A DNA stretch of 64,000 bases from Linyphia triangularis (taxonomy: Eukaryota > Arthropoda > Arachnida > Araneae > Linyphiidae): assembly GCA_963978545.1 (NCBI GenBank), contig OZ021731.1:24324093-24388092 (forward strand). Reading direction: 5' to 3'. Below, piece by piece: positions 10,375-19,431 of the stretch. The first letter of the stretch is position 1. Every line of letters begins with the position of its first letter. Made by a program: the position numbers and the translations under genes. The notes under the pieces are model-generated. The model was not told where the DNA came from, did no database searches, and saw only the letters and a program-made list of their open reading frames with translations.

Positions 10375-11616
10375 ATGCTATTAAGAACAGGAAAAAAAAT
10401 ACAGGAATTAAAAATAATAAATCAGGGCAAAAAAGAAATTAAATCAATAGCTATGGCATATAACGAAGAGTTAAGTGATAGTTTAAATACAATGGAACGG
10501 CAAACGGAAGAATCTTCGAAAAAGAGAAATTACAGCGCGTTTGTTAATTTGACTCAGATCTATGACGGAGAGCACGGCAACGGTGAATGCGAATATTTTT
10601 TCGATCAATTCGAGAATATAGCACAATTGGCTAATTGGAATAATGAAGAAAAAATCGCTTTTCTAAAAACTAGGCTAAAGGGAAAAGCAAGAGAATTTAT
10701 TGTATCAGACCAAACGATTGCTAATCTTAAGAATTATGAGGAACTCAAAAAAGCGTTCTTGGATTATTTTGGGAAAGAATTCGATTTAAATGCAAGACAG
10801 TTGGAATTCAGTAATATAAAAATGAGAGCTGAGGAAACGATAAAGTGTTTAGCACATAGGATCGTACTGGCATCTAATAATTATTTAGGCCAATCTGGTA
10901 ACATCACAACTAATGAAACAAAACAAATGTTGGATAAATTAAGGCAAGCAAAATTAATCAGCGCTCTACGACCAGAAATTCAAGTAGATGTGTTAAAAAT
11001 GAATCCGGGAACGTTCGCGGAGACGATCAAATTAGCTTCCAATATACAAAGCGCTCACGAAACTGTCACAAAGATTAGGATTAACAACTTAATGAAATCC
11101 CAGGAAGAAGAAGGCATTGATGAAAACAGGGAATACTTAGAAAACAAAATTAAATTGTTAGAGGAAAAAATTAATAACCTTCAGGTACGCGAAGCAGGGA
11201 CACCTAGAGGGGAATATTTTAACAATGCACCTACAACAAGTCGAAATTTCCAAGGAAGAGAATATGCACCAAGGGCATACCAAAATTTTCCTCCCACAAA
11301 CAGACAATACAACAATGCACAAAGTTATTTTTGTTTGGCTTGTTCTGCCACGGATCACCTTTTAAGTCAGTGCAGGGTTTATCACGACATACAACAAGTG
11401 GCACAAAATAATAGAGAAAGGTACAGCAGAGGCAATAGAAGGGGTGGATTTTACGCTCAAAATTATTCAGGGGGCAGAGGACAATTTAACAGGGGACGCG
11501 GTCAAAATAGGCAAAATTATGCTAGGCAAGAAAATGAACAAACACGAAATTCCCCCACAGAACAAGAGGCAGAGCATTTTTTAGAAGTAGGTCCCACACC
11601 CCAACCCAACCGTTAA
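10375..11616 (+). CDS. gag: Gag protein of the LTR element
   Basis: 413 codons from the first ATG; the ATG at 10453 (MAYNEEL) is an alternative start. Residues about 55-210 look like a retrotransposon capsid domain (YFFDQFENIAQLANW, then a KTRLKGKAREF motif). A coiled-coil stretch follows at about 245-280 (YLENKIKLLEEKINNLQ). A CCHC zinc knuckle, C-x2-C-x4-H-x4-C, sits near residues 323-336, followed by an RGG-rich basic tail. It should form the particle and bind the element's RNA. It ends at TAA 11614-11616. The pol frame already overlaps the last codons, 1 base back, and a slippery heptamer lies at 11577-11583. Confidence 0.9.
   Translation: MLLRTGKKIQELKIINQGKKEIKSIAMAYNEELSDSLNTMERQTEESSKKRNYSAFVNLTQIYDGEHGNGECEYFFDQFENIAQLANWNNEEKIAFLKTRLKGKAREFIVSDQTIANLKNYEELKKAFLDYFGKEFDLNARQLEFSNIKMRAEETIKCLAHRIVLASNNYLGQSGNITTNETKQMLDKLRQAKLISALRPEIQVDVLKMNPGTFAETIKLASNIQSAHETVTKIRINNLMKSQEEEGIDENREYLENKIKLLEEKINNLQVREAGTPRGEYFNNAPTTSRNFQGREYAPRAYQNFPPTNRQYNNAQSYFCLACSATDHLLSQCRVYHDIQQVAQNNRERYSRGNRRGGFYAQNYSGGRGQFNRGRGQNRQNYARQENEQTRNSPTEQEAEHFLEVGPTPQPNR
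11577..11583 (+). promoter_or_regulatory. Predicted -1 ribosomal frameshift site (gag-pol)
   Basis: T TTT TTA in the gag reading phase (gag codons CAT TTT TTA), which fits the X XXY YYZ rule and is the heptamer type used by HIV-1. A slip of one base here enters the pol frame, which is open from this point to 15407. I see no strong stem-loop just downstream. Confidence 0.7.
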
Positions 11617-14600
11617 ACGATGACGTTGAACAAACTGTCCCAAAGCACGCCCACTTTACTCGCATAGATAATGAAGGGGAGGGTCAGACAACGCAAAATC
11701 TACATAGTGACGGTCAAGCAGTAAGAGTAGGGACAGTGAATGACAAAAATAATGGAAATCTACCTACGGTTACGATAAAAATAAACAATTTGAAAGTTAA
11801 GGCTTTGATTGATTCGGGGTCGTCAATCTCAGTGTTCGGAAAAGATTTATACTATAAAATTAAGCAACAGCAGAAGACTAGATTAATATCTACAAATGTT
11901 AAGATTACCACGGTAACAGGGGAAGAGATGAAATTCATATGCTGCGCAATGATAAGAATCAACATAGCAGAAAAATCAATCACACATCCTTTTTTTGTTG
12001 CTACGGGTAAATTAGGAGAACAATACGAAGTCATATTGGGAATTGATCTATTCCACAAATATGACACGAAATTAAATATAAGTAAGGGATATTTTAAATT
12101 TGAAGGAAACAAGATTGATTTGAGTCTAAACAATATAAACCTTTTGGATGATGAGATAAGCAATATGCCTGTTGCTTTAATAAACAAAGTAACAATAAAA
12201 CCGGGAGAAACAACAGTTGTGCAATTGAAGACAAAATATGATATACAAAATGGGACGGAAGTTTTGTTAGAACCTAAAAAGCTAAAATCAGACATTGAAT
12301 TTTTACAGTCGGTATGCACTTGTGAGGATAATAAAATCAATGCATTTATCACTAATTTAGAGCCACATACGATAACTTTAAATAAGAGAATGAAAATGGG
12401 AGAAATTTCGAGCATACAAAAAGATGAAGAAAATAATACGAATGAAAATGAAGAAAATGTCAATTTAATTCAAGCCTCGCCAGCGGTATTAAAGCTAAGA
12501 AAAGAGGAATTCAAAATGGAAGATTTTGATTTACGAAATATTGAACCGGATATAAAAGCGAAATTAAGTAAATTGTTGGAGGATAACTATCAGGTATTTT
12601 CGGGGTCATTAAAAAGCTTAGGGCATTGTGACGTTGTACAACCAAAAATTGAACTAACGAGCAACATTCCGAGGTCATGTAAAGCTTATCAGATACCTTT
12701 TGCCCTACAAGGCCCAGCGAAAAAACAAATTCAAGAATTAATTGACGCAGAAATAATCGTACCGACAGACAGTCTTTGGGTAGCACCAATGGTACTGGTA
12801 CAGAAGAAAAGTTTGAAAAAGGCTTCCCCAATCGCTGAAAATATTAAATATCGATTAGCAATTGACCTACGCTTATTAAACCAGATAACGGTACAGAAAC
12901 AAGTACACCCACCGAGAATTAAGGATCTACTTTGTTCGTTAGGAAAAAAGAAGTACTTAAGCTCAATTGACATGCAGGCCGCCTTTAATCAAATAGCAAT
13001 TAATGAGAAATTAGGAGAAAAATTAGCCTTTAATTCAGGATTATGGGGATGTTTTAGATATCAAAGATTAGTTTATGGATGGAAGAATAGTTCAGCTTAT
13101 TTTTCTGAACTAATGGAGGTTGTCTTTCAGGGACTCGAAAAAAATGTAAACTGTTATTTAGATGATGTGGTGTGTACATCTGATACTGAAGAAGAAATGC
13201 TAGAGGTATTGGAGCAGGTCTTTGAGAGATTAAAAAGCTACAATTTAACTTTGGCACCTAGCAAATGTCAGTTTATGAAAACAAAAATAAGTTTCCTGGG
13301 GTTCGAAATAAGTCAAGATGGCATACAGCCAAATCAGCAAAATATTGATAAAGTGGTAAATTTTGCTAAGCCAAGAAACACAAAAGAAATCAAAAGGTTT
13401 TTGGGGGTATGCAATTACTTTCGAACTTTGATTGGGGATTTCGCAGAATTAACGGCTCCTTTGGAAGCACTTTTGTGTAAGGGTACAAGATTTAACTGGG
13501 ATGATATTTGCAACAAGGCCTTTGAAACATTACAAGCACAATTTTTCAGAGCACCTATTGTAATACAACCTAATTTACAGGAGAAATTTTATTTACAATG
13601 TGACGCCTCAGGCTTAAATATATCAAGCGTACTGCTTCAGAAAAGAGAGGGCATTTTGAAGCCCATTAGTTATTTTTCCAGAACGCTAAAGGGAAGTCAA
13701 AAGAGGTACACAGCAACTAAATTGGAGCTGTATGCGATATTACAGAGTTGTCGCCATTTCAGAGAATACTTAATTGGTAAACGTTTTGTATTAATTTCTG
13801 ATCATCAGTGTTTAAAATACAATTTAAGACTTCAAAATCCTACAAGCATTATGAATAATTGGCTTTTGGAATTATCAGAAAATTACGATTTCAAATTTAT
13901 ATATTTAGAGGGGAAAAAAAACTTGTTACCTGACATGCTCTCTAGAATGGTTTGGGAACACGAACACGAAAGTGATATACACACTGCATCAACAGAAGCG
14001 ATAGAAAGTACAAACGAACCAGTTGTTAATCAAGTAAGACAAAATGAAAGAATAAATGTTTTAATTGGTCAAGCTATAGAGACAGAAGAGTATGAATCTG
14101 CAGAAGAGAAAATATGGGGTTCAGGTAAGTTAACTGAAAACAAGTGTGTAAGTGTTTTAAATAAGGGAAATATCATTAACATGTCAAATGAAAGAATTTT
14201 AAATGAACAGTTAAAAGATCCCAAAATAATAGAAATGAGGAACCTTATAAAAAATAGTAAGTTGATAAACAAAGCAAAGTTACATGAATTTTACATTGAC
14301 CCAGAGAGCTGTCTTTTGATGCATATTAGAAGGGAAAAGTTGGGAGGTTTTATTAAAACTATTGTTATACCGGATCAACTAAGAGGAGAAGCTCTAAAGA
14401 TTATACATTTCTCACACTTTGGAATTTCAAAGGAATGGGAAAATTTAACCCAACAATATTTTTGGAATGGAGCGTATGGTGATCTTAAATCTAAAATTTT
14501 GTCATGTGAAATTTGCAACAAATTTAAGCCCGTTAGGAATAGGAAGTGGCCAAGTGGAAAGGTTATTTTGCCAAAAAGACCTGGAGAGCAACTATATATT

Positions 14601-15407
14601 GATGTAGTATATGTTAAAAACACTGATTTGTATATTTTTACATGTGTAGACGCGTATTCTAAGCATTTTCGAGCATACTTAATGAATAACCAAAAGGCAG
14701 AGACTATTGCAAAACATCTGTTGGAATATTTCACAACATACCACAAAGTGGAAAGTATACACTCAGATCTAGGAACGGCTTTTACAGGTCAAGTGATGTA
14801 CCATCTTACAAAATTATGCGGCGTACAATTAAAACATTCCTTAAGTTTCTCACCTTTTCAGGCTGGCAAGATTGAAGCTTGCCATAAAAGTTTAAAAAAC
14901 ACTTTGGCATGTTTACAATACGAAGGATACAGTTTAAAATTGGCCATTGATTTCCATGTTGCATATCATAATAGCTCTTGGCATTCCACTCTGAAAATGA
15001 GACCGAACCAGGTACATTTTGGAAGAGAAACCCCGCAGTTATTTCAAAACTTAATTGGAGATTGTACGTTAGAAGAAAACTGGGATATTCCAAGGTTTGT
15101 AGAAGAAGTACAAAAAACTGCTAGAGAAGTTTATAAGCAAGCGGATAAAAACATGGTGGATAGACAAAACAAAGTGTCACAATATTTAATAGAAAAGAGT
15201 AACAATATTATGTTCGCAGAAGGGGATAATGTTATGGTTGAAATCCTTAGCAAAGTGGGAAGGAATACCTTTGAAGGCCCGTTTAAGATAAAAAAGACGT
15301 TAACCAGAAACACTGTCATGTTGCAAGATGAAAAATTGGGTTTAGAATGGAAGGTAAGTGTAACGAAATTACGTAAATTAGCCACAAAAAGAGATTATTT
15401 AATGTAA
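11583..15407 (+). CDS. pol: Pol polyprotein: protease, reverse transcriptase, RNase H, integrase
   Basis: Open in one frame from the slip site to the stop, about 1274 codons. There is no nearby ATG to start it separately, so it is probably made as a Gag-Pol fusion. Landmarks: protease LIDSGSS near nt 11810; RT with SSIDMQAAFNQI and YLDD at 13155-13166; RNase H with CDASG, a KLELYA glutamate and LISDHQ; integrase with an HHCC zinc region (H-x3-H before C-E-I-C) and catalytic D, D, E at nt 14601, 14766 and 14874, spaced D-x54-D-x35-E; then a GPF-type C-terminal module (FEGPFKIKKTL). No stop or frameshift interrupts it. The protein copies the RNA and inserts the DNA. Confidence 0.93.
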   Translation, partial: RSRSHTPTQPLNDDVEQTVPKHAHFTRIDNEGEGQTTQNLHSDGQAVRVGTVNDKNNGNLPTVTIKINNLKVKALIDSGSSISVFGKDLYYKIKQQQKTRLISTNVKITTVTGEEMKFICCAMIRINIAEKSITHPFFVATGKLGEQYEVILGIDLFHKYDTKLNISKGYFKFEGNKIDLSLNNINLLDDEISNMPVALINKVTIKPGETTVVQLKTKYDIQNGTEVLLEPKKLKSDIEFLQSVCTCEDNKINAFITNLEPHTITLNKRMKMGEISSIQKDEENNTNENEENVNLIQASPAVLKLRKEEFKMEDFDLRNIEPDIKAKLSKLLEDNYQVFSGSLKSLGHCDVVQPKIELTSNIPRSCKAYQIPFALQGPAKKQIQELIDAEIIVPTDSLWVAPMVLVQKKSLKKASPIAENIKYRLAIDLRLLNQITVQKQVHPPRIKDLLCSLGKKKYLSSIDMQAAFNQIAINEKLGEKLAFNSGLWGCFRYQRLVYGWKNSSAYFSELMEVVFQGLEKNVNCYLDDVVCTSDTEEEMLEVLEQVFERLKSYNLTLAPSKCQFMKTKISFLGFEISQDGIQPNQQNIDKVVNFAKPRNTKEIKRFLGVCNYFRTLIGDFAELTAPLEALLCKGTRFNWDDICNKAFETLQAQFFRAPIVIQPNLQEKFYLQCDASGLNISSVLLQKREGILKPISYFSRTLKGSQKRYTATKLELYAILQSCRHFREYLIGKRFVLISDHQCLKYNLRLQNPTSIMNNWLLELSENYDFKFIYLEGKKNLLPDMLSRMVWEHEHESDIHTASTEAIESTNEPVVNQVRQNERINVLIGQAIETEEYESAEEKIWGSGKLTENKCVSVLNKGNIINMSNERILNEQLKDPKIIEMRNLIKNSKLINKAKLHEFYIDPESCLLMHIRREKLGGFIKTIVIPDQLRGEALKIIHFSHFGISKEWENLTQQYFWNGAYGDLKSKILSCEICNKFKPVRNRKWPSGKVILPKRPGEQLYIDVVYVKNTDLYIFTCVDAYSKHFRAYLMNNQKAETIAKHLLEYFTTYHKVESIHSDLGTAFTGQVMYHLTKLCGVQLKHSLSFSPFQAGKIEACHKSLKNTLACLQYEGYSLKLAIDFHVAYHNSSWHSTLKMRPNQVHFGRETPQLFQNLIGDCTLEENWDIPRFVEEVQKTAREVYKQADKNMVDRQNKVSQYLIEKSNNIMFAEGDNVMVEILSKVGRNTFEGPFKIKKTLTRNTVMLQDEKLGLEWKVSVTKLRKLATKRDYLM

Positions 15408-17014
15408 AAAAAAAAAAAAAAAATTATTATAATTTTAATAAATTTGTCTTTTGGATGCCAGTATAACAAAATAAATAAATTGTTACATAGATTTTGGGAT
15501 TTTAGTGTAGACTCAGATCTTTGTATGCATAGCAGAAAACCATGATAATTTAACATCTGAGACGGTTAATTTTAAAAGAAGAAAGGCTACAAAAATACAA
15601 TGACCTTTGTTTTACATAAATGAACACACTTAATTTTACAAGGAAAAAAACATACAGATATCAGATACACTCAGTTTCGTAAAGAAAAGGAAATTCACGA
15701 AATTAATTGCAACGTGGCAAATAGAAAAAAAAAATTTAAAAAAATGGGTACTTACAGATATGTTTGATAAAAATCCAACAGGGTTGTACACTGTTAATCT
15801 TGATACACAGAAGGACATAGAATATAATTAAGAAAAGAAAAAATTTAAAAGGATTTTAAAATAAAGTTTTAAAAGAGCGACACGCGTTACACAAAAAAAA
15901 AAAATGGCACTGAGAGGAGCCAATTTGTTCGAGGTAACTTGAGAAATTGCCTGGGAACTGTGCTGTACGGACGATGGCTAGCTAGTATAAGATCGTTGAA
16001 TGGTCAAGTACACGTTTCAGAGGGGGTTTCTAATTGGTGGGTCACAGTGTCGCCATGTACCACAAAAGATTTTTCTAAAGACGGTGGTCGCTAAGAGTAG
16101 AAGGTCACGTGGGGGTCAAACAAAGAAAGAAAAAAAAACGAGTTCTAGTCGAGGAAATGGAAATGTGGAATTTTTTTTTTGTGGAGTGAAAACAGATGTT
16201 GATTTAGGACAGGTTTCAAGAAGGGATAGAAAAATTTTGTGAGGGGTTTTACTTGAATGGTATTTTTGTTTGGTGTCCAAAAGGGGAGAGCTTTGAATCG
16301 AATGTAAGGAGCAGGTTTTTTTGGTGGGATTGATTGAATGATGTCATACAGTATATATATAAACAAAAATAGTTTTGGTGTTTATTTAAAAATAAGGAAA
16401 GAGAAAATGGATAAAAGTGCTGAAATTTTTTCGAAAAATAAACTTGGTGATTGTTTTTCTGAGAGTCTGATTTTGGCAGGAGTACATTATTTGATTGGAG
16501 GAAGGTTAATAATTTAAGGAAATTTAAGAAAAATTTGACTGATGTAAGAGACAAAGAGTTTTGGCAAAGGGTTTAGATAAAACAATCTTTTCTTTGGATT
16601 GGATATAGAAATAATTTGAAGTCTAAATTTTGTGTCGATTTAAATGTTTAAAAAATTTAATAAATTGTTAATTTGCTTGGTGGAGTGTGAGTAGTTGCGG
16701 GGGTTTGATTTGGGATTTACTGGAGAATAAGATGTACCCTTTAAATTAAATAGTTAAGCAAACAAGGCATGCATTTGTTTCATTGTGGTAAAGGCGCCAA
16801 TACCTACAGTGAAATTCAAAGAAAGTTGCTCTATTCAATGAAAAATCTGCTGGCAGAATTTAGTTGGAACGAGTTCTTTTACAACAAATATAATAATCGA
16901 AACGAGGGCTACCTATAACAACCTAACAGTCTTCAGGGAGGACGATGGAAACTCAGGTCAAACAACAGGCAAGGGTCACCTACCTCAACAGGCACCAGCA
17001 CGCGAAGATTAGAA
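15408..17014 (+). other. Long non-pol 3' region of the LTR element, first part
   Basis: About 1.6 kb between the pol stop and the minisatellite. It begins with an A run, is AT-rich with many short poly-A tracts, and shows no convincing frame on either strand. An envelope gene would be expected here in env-bearing relatives; none is visible. Confidence 0.6.
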
Positions 17015-17039
17015 GTGATGGTTTACAAGGATATCCAAG

Positions 17040-17760
17040 AGGAGGATACCGTCATCAAATCGCCAATATCATCTACAGGAAAGACCACTGAGAAATCGCC
17101 ATCAAATCACCAATATCATCTACAGGAAAGACCACTGAGAAATCGCCAATATCATCTACAAGAAAGACCACGGAGAAATCGCCAATATCATTTACAAGAA
17201 AGACCACGGAGAAATAGCCAATTTCATCTACAGGAAAGACCACGGAGAAATCGCCAATATCATCCACAAGAAAGACCACGGAGAAATCGCCAATTTCATC
17301 TACAGGAAAGACCACTGAGAAATCGCCAATATCATCTACAAGAAAGACCACGGAGAAATCGCCAATATCATCTACAAGAAAGACCACGGAGAAATCGCCA
17401 ATATCATCTACAAGAAAGACAACTGAGAAATCGCCATCAAATCGCCAATATCATCTACAGGAAAGACCGCAGAGAAATCGCCAATCGACAGTCGAGATGA
17501 AAGATCATTGACAGGAAAGACCGCCGAGAAATCGCCAATCGCCAGCCGAGATGAAAGATCAGCTACAAGAAAGACCACTGAGAAATCGCCATCAAATCGC
17601 CAATATCATCTACAGGAAAGACCGCAGAGAAATCGCCAATCGACAGTCGAGATGAAAGATCATTGACAGGAAAGACCGCCGAGAAATCGCCAATCGCCAG
17701 CCGAGATGAAAGATCAGCTACAGGAAAGGCCGCCGAGAAATCGCCAACCGTCACCAAATC
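17040..17760 (+). repeat. 36-bp minisatellite with 156-bp higher-order repeats inside the LTR element
   Basis: Roughly ten tandem copies of a 36-bp unit (core GAGAAATCGCCAATATCATC, then a TACAAGAAAGACCACG-like part) run from about 17050 to 17425. A compound block of 156 bp (AGAAATCGCCATCAAATC at 17425 and again at 17581) follows. Both periods are multiples of three, so frames stay open on both strands. On the + strand 17018-17500 would encode a basic peptide made of 12-residue QYHLQERPRRNR-like repeats. I cannot tell whether it is translated. Unit variation is mostly point changes. Confidence 0.85.
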
Positions 17761-18639
17761 GCCATGAACCCAGTGCTCCAAGGGAGACAGCCATTGAATC
17801 ACCGCCAAAGAAGAAAGATGGAACTGCACGGACTCCCTAAACAAGAAAATCAAATGGACCATCCAGCAAAGAAAAAGTGTCACTCTTTCCTACGACAGGG
17901 TCAGGACGTCAGGAGTGCGACAAGATAAAAGAAAGGAAAGGTCTGTTTTGCCCGCGGGGAGGCAAAAGAACCACACTGAAGATTTGCTCGGAATGGACAA
18001 TCTTCCCCCTCCCCTTTTGACAAGGAATGGAACACTCTTTATTACTTAGAGACAAGAGACAATTCCACTTCCCAACAGAACTACGTACTTTTGTATTGTT
18101 TTTTTAGGATTTGCTTTGACATTCTTTTCAGGTGAAAAAAAAATCATTCCAAACTTTCAGAATGGGATTTTAAAATTTTGTCTTTAGATGAGTGTTATTT
18201 GCTTAAAGGGAAGCTTGGGCCAGACAGCACATTTCACTCTGTTGGACAATAAAACAGGTGAAGTGGATTTCGAACTGTGAATACAAATGGAAAAAAAAAG
18301 AAGCAATTTCATAGTTGAATTTTTAAATTGATATATTTTGATATTTTTATGTTTGGTTGCATGTGTATTGTATGATTTGAAAAAAATGTGAATTGTATTA
18401 TGTGTGTTTAATTTGAAAGGGCGGAGAGAGTGTACAGGAACACATTTGAAAATTTGGGAAAAGAGGATAATGAAGTGAGAAAAGCAGTTGGCTAATTTGA
18501 GATTTAAAGGAGAAGTTAAGATTTATGGGAAGTTACGAATGACAGACTTATTGACGTTGGTAAAGACCAAACGTTAAATTTACAATGAGCTGTCAGTTTG
18601 AGAAGAGTTTTTTTTAAATTTGCATAGGTAGGAGGGTAT
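17761..18639 (+). other. End of non-coding 3' region and polypurine tract
   Basis: No coding frame seen. AGGTAGGAGGGTA at about 18626-18638, directly before the 3' LTR, is the only purine-rich stretch in the right place for plus-strand priming. Confidence 0.6.
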
Positions 18640-19241
18640 TGTTGTAAGATATTACAACACCTTTTATCCGGCAAGTAACCCTTAGGGGGTTAAGATATAG
18701 TAATTTTTATAAAAGGGACTTCCTCCCACCAAGTGACGGAAATGAGTCATTCCCTTGACCTTCGTCGCTCTCCTCCCACGCTTAGCAACTGTAAATATTT
18801 AAATTCATTGGTTTAGAAAGAAACAGTTTTAGGGTTTTAGCCAATCAGACTTGTTGGCGGGTTTTTGTAGAGTAAAGCTTATACAAAAATCTGCCACTTT
18901 TCTCCCTGACACCCACCTAGATAGAAGGTGTATCGTGCAAAGCTAGCCCAACTACATAAAGATGTTAGGTAAGTCCCTTTTTGTATTCCTGCGATATACG
19001 CATCTCTCCGCCAGGCTAATAAATAAATAAATAATACTTAAATAATGTCAATGTTAAATATTAAAAATATATGATCTTAAATAAATATCTTTAAAACTTT
19101 ACATGTCTTTTGTTCTATTTCTTTGGAATTCAAGTGTTTTTCATGTACCGAACCTCTAAGCGAGAGAGTGACTAACCACGAGGGATCACGAGCCACTTTT
19201 ATGATTTCTTTGAAATCACCCTCCTCCCTCAGCTTAGAACA
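18640..19241 (+). repeat. 3' LTR, ending 111 bp before the start codon of gene 2
   Basis: 602 bp, no difference from the 5' LTR found by eye. It carries TATAAAAG at 18708-18715 and AATAAA at 19018-19023. Because it points the same way as gene 2, a transcript started here that passes its own poly(A) signal would run into exon 1 of gene 2. Confidence 0.95.
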
Positions 19242-19309
19242 ATAACTATATTTATAGACGACATTGTTCCTGTCGAGACAGTATTTCCGATATAATTTCT
19301 AAGGTTAGC

Positions 19310-19316
19310 TATAAAA
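19310..19316 (+). promoter_or_regulatory. Possible native TATA box of gene 2
   Basis: TATAAAA lies 36 bases before the ATG at 19353. If used it would give a 5' UTR of only about 10-15 bases, so the true start may be elsewhere. A second AT-rich TATATTTATAG lies at the LTR junction (19248-19258). Confidence 0.35.
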
Positions 19317-19352
19317 CGAGGGTAAAATTTATTATAAGGATAAGCTGCAAAC

Positions 19353-19431
19353 ATGAAGTACTCGCACCCACTTAAGTATCATGAACTGTTTTTGGTCATC
19401 TATGTTGTCCTCCACTTACAGATAGCTAGAG
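19353..19431 (+). CDS. Gene 2 exon 1: start codon and signal peptide
   Basis: ATG in the context GCAAACATGAAG opens a 26-residue peptide with a hydrophobic core (ELFLVIYVVLHLQIARG), followed by a donor G|GTAAAA in phase 1. The phase matches the LDLa exon at 25707, which is why I join them. No other start with a signal sequence was found between here and 25707. Confidence 0.75.

Larger units (their letters stand above)
9571..19241 (+). mobile_element. Full-length Ty3/Gypsy LTR retrotransposon, very recent insertion
   Basis: 9671 bp, flanked by the 5-bp duplication ATAAC (9566-9570 and 19242-19246). Two 602-bp LTRs with TG...CA ends appear identical by eye. Order: 5' LTR, TGG-starting primer site two bases on, gag, pol (protease, RT, RNase H, integrase), a 3.2-kb region without pol or env, a purine-rich tract, 3' LTR. 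Protease before RT and integrase last is the Ty3/Gypsy order. There is no chromodomain and no env. All catalytic residues I could check are present, so it looks autonomous. It lies in the same direction as the host genes, between gene 1 and gene 2. Confidence 0.95.

Noticed and set aside
11852..12463. Long antisense frame opposite pol (others near 14375-15093)
   Set aside because: These mirror the strongly biased pol coding strand and contain no recognisable domain.
15408..17014. Possible envelope gene after pol
   Set aside because: No frame of useful length, signal peptide or membrane segment was found in the region.
17073..17387. Antisense frame with VDDIGDFSVVF repeats
   Set aside because: It is kept open only because the repeat period is a multiple of three; there is no start context or family.
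17050..17425. Regular tandem repeats that might suggest a CRISPR array
   Set aside because: There are no unique spacers, the 36-bp units follow each other directly, and they lie inside an LTR retrotransposon in animal DNA.
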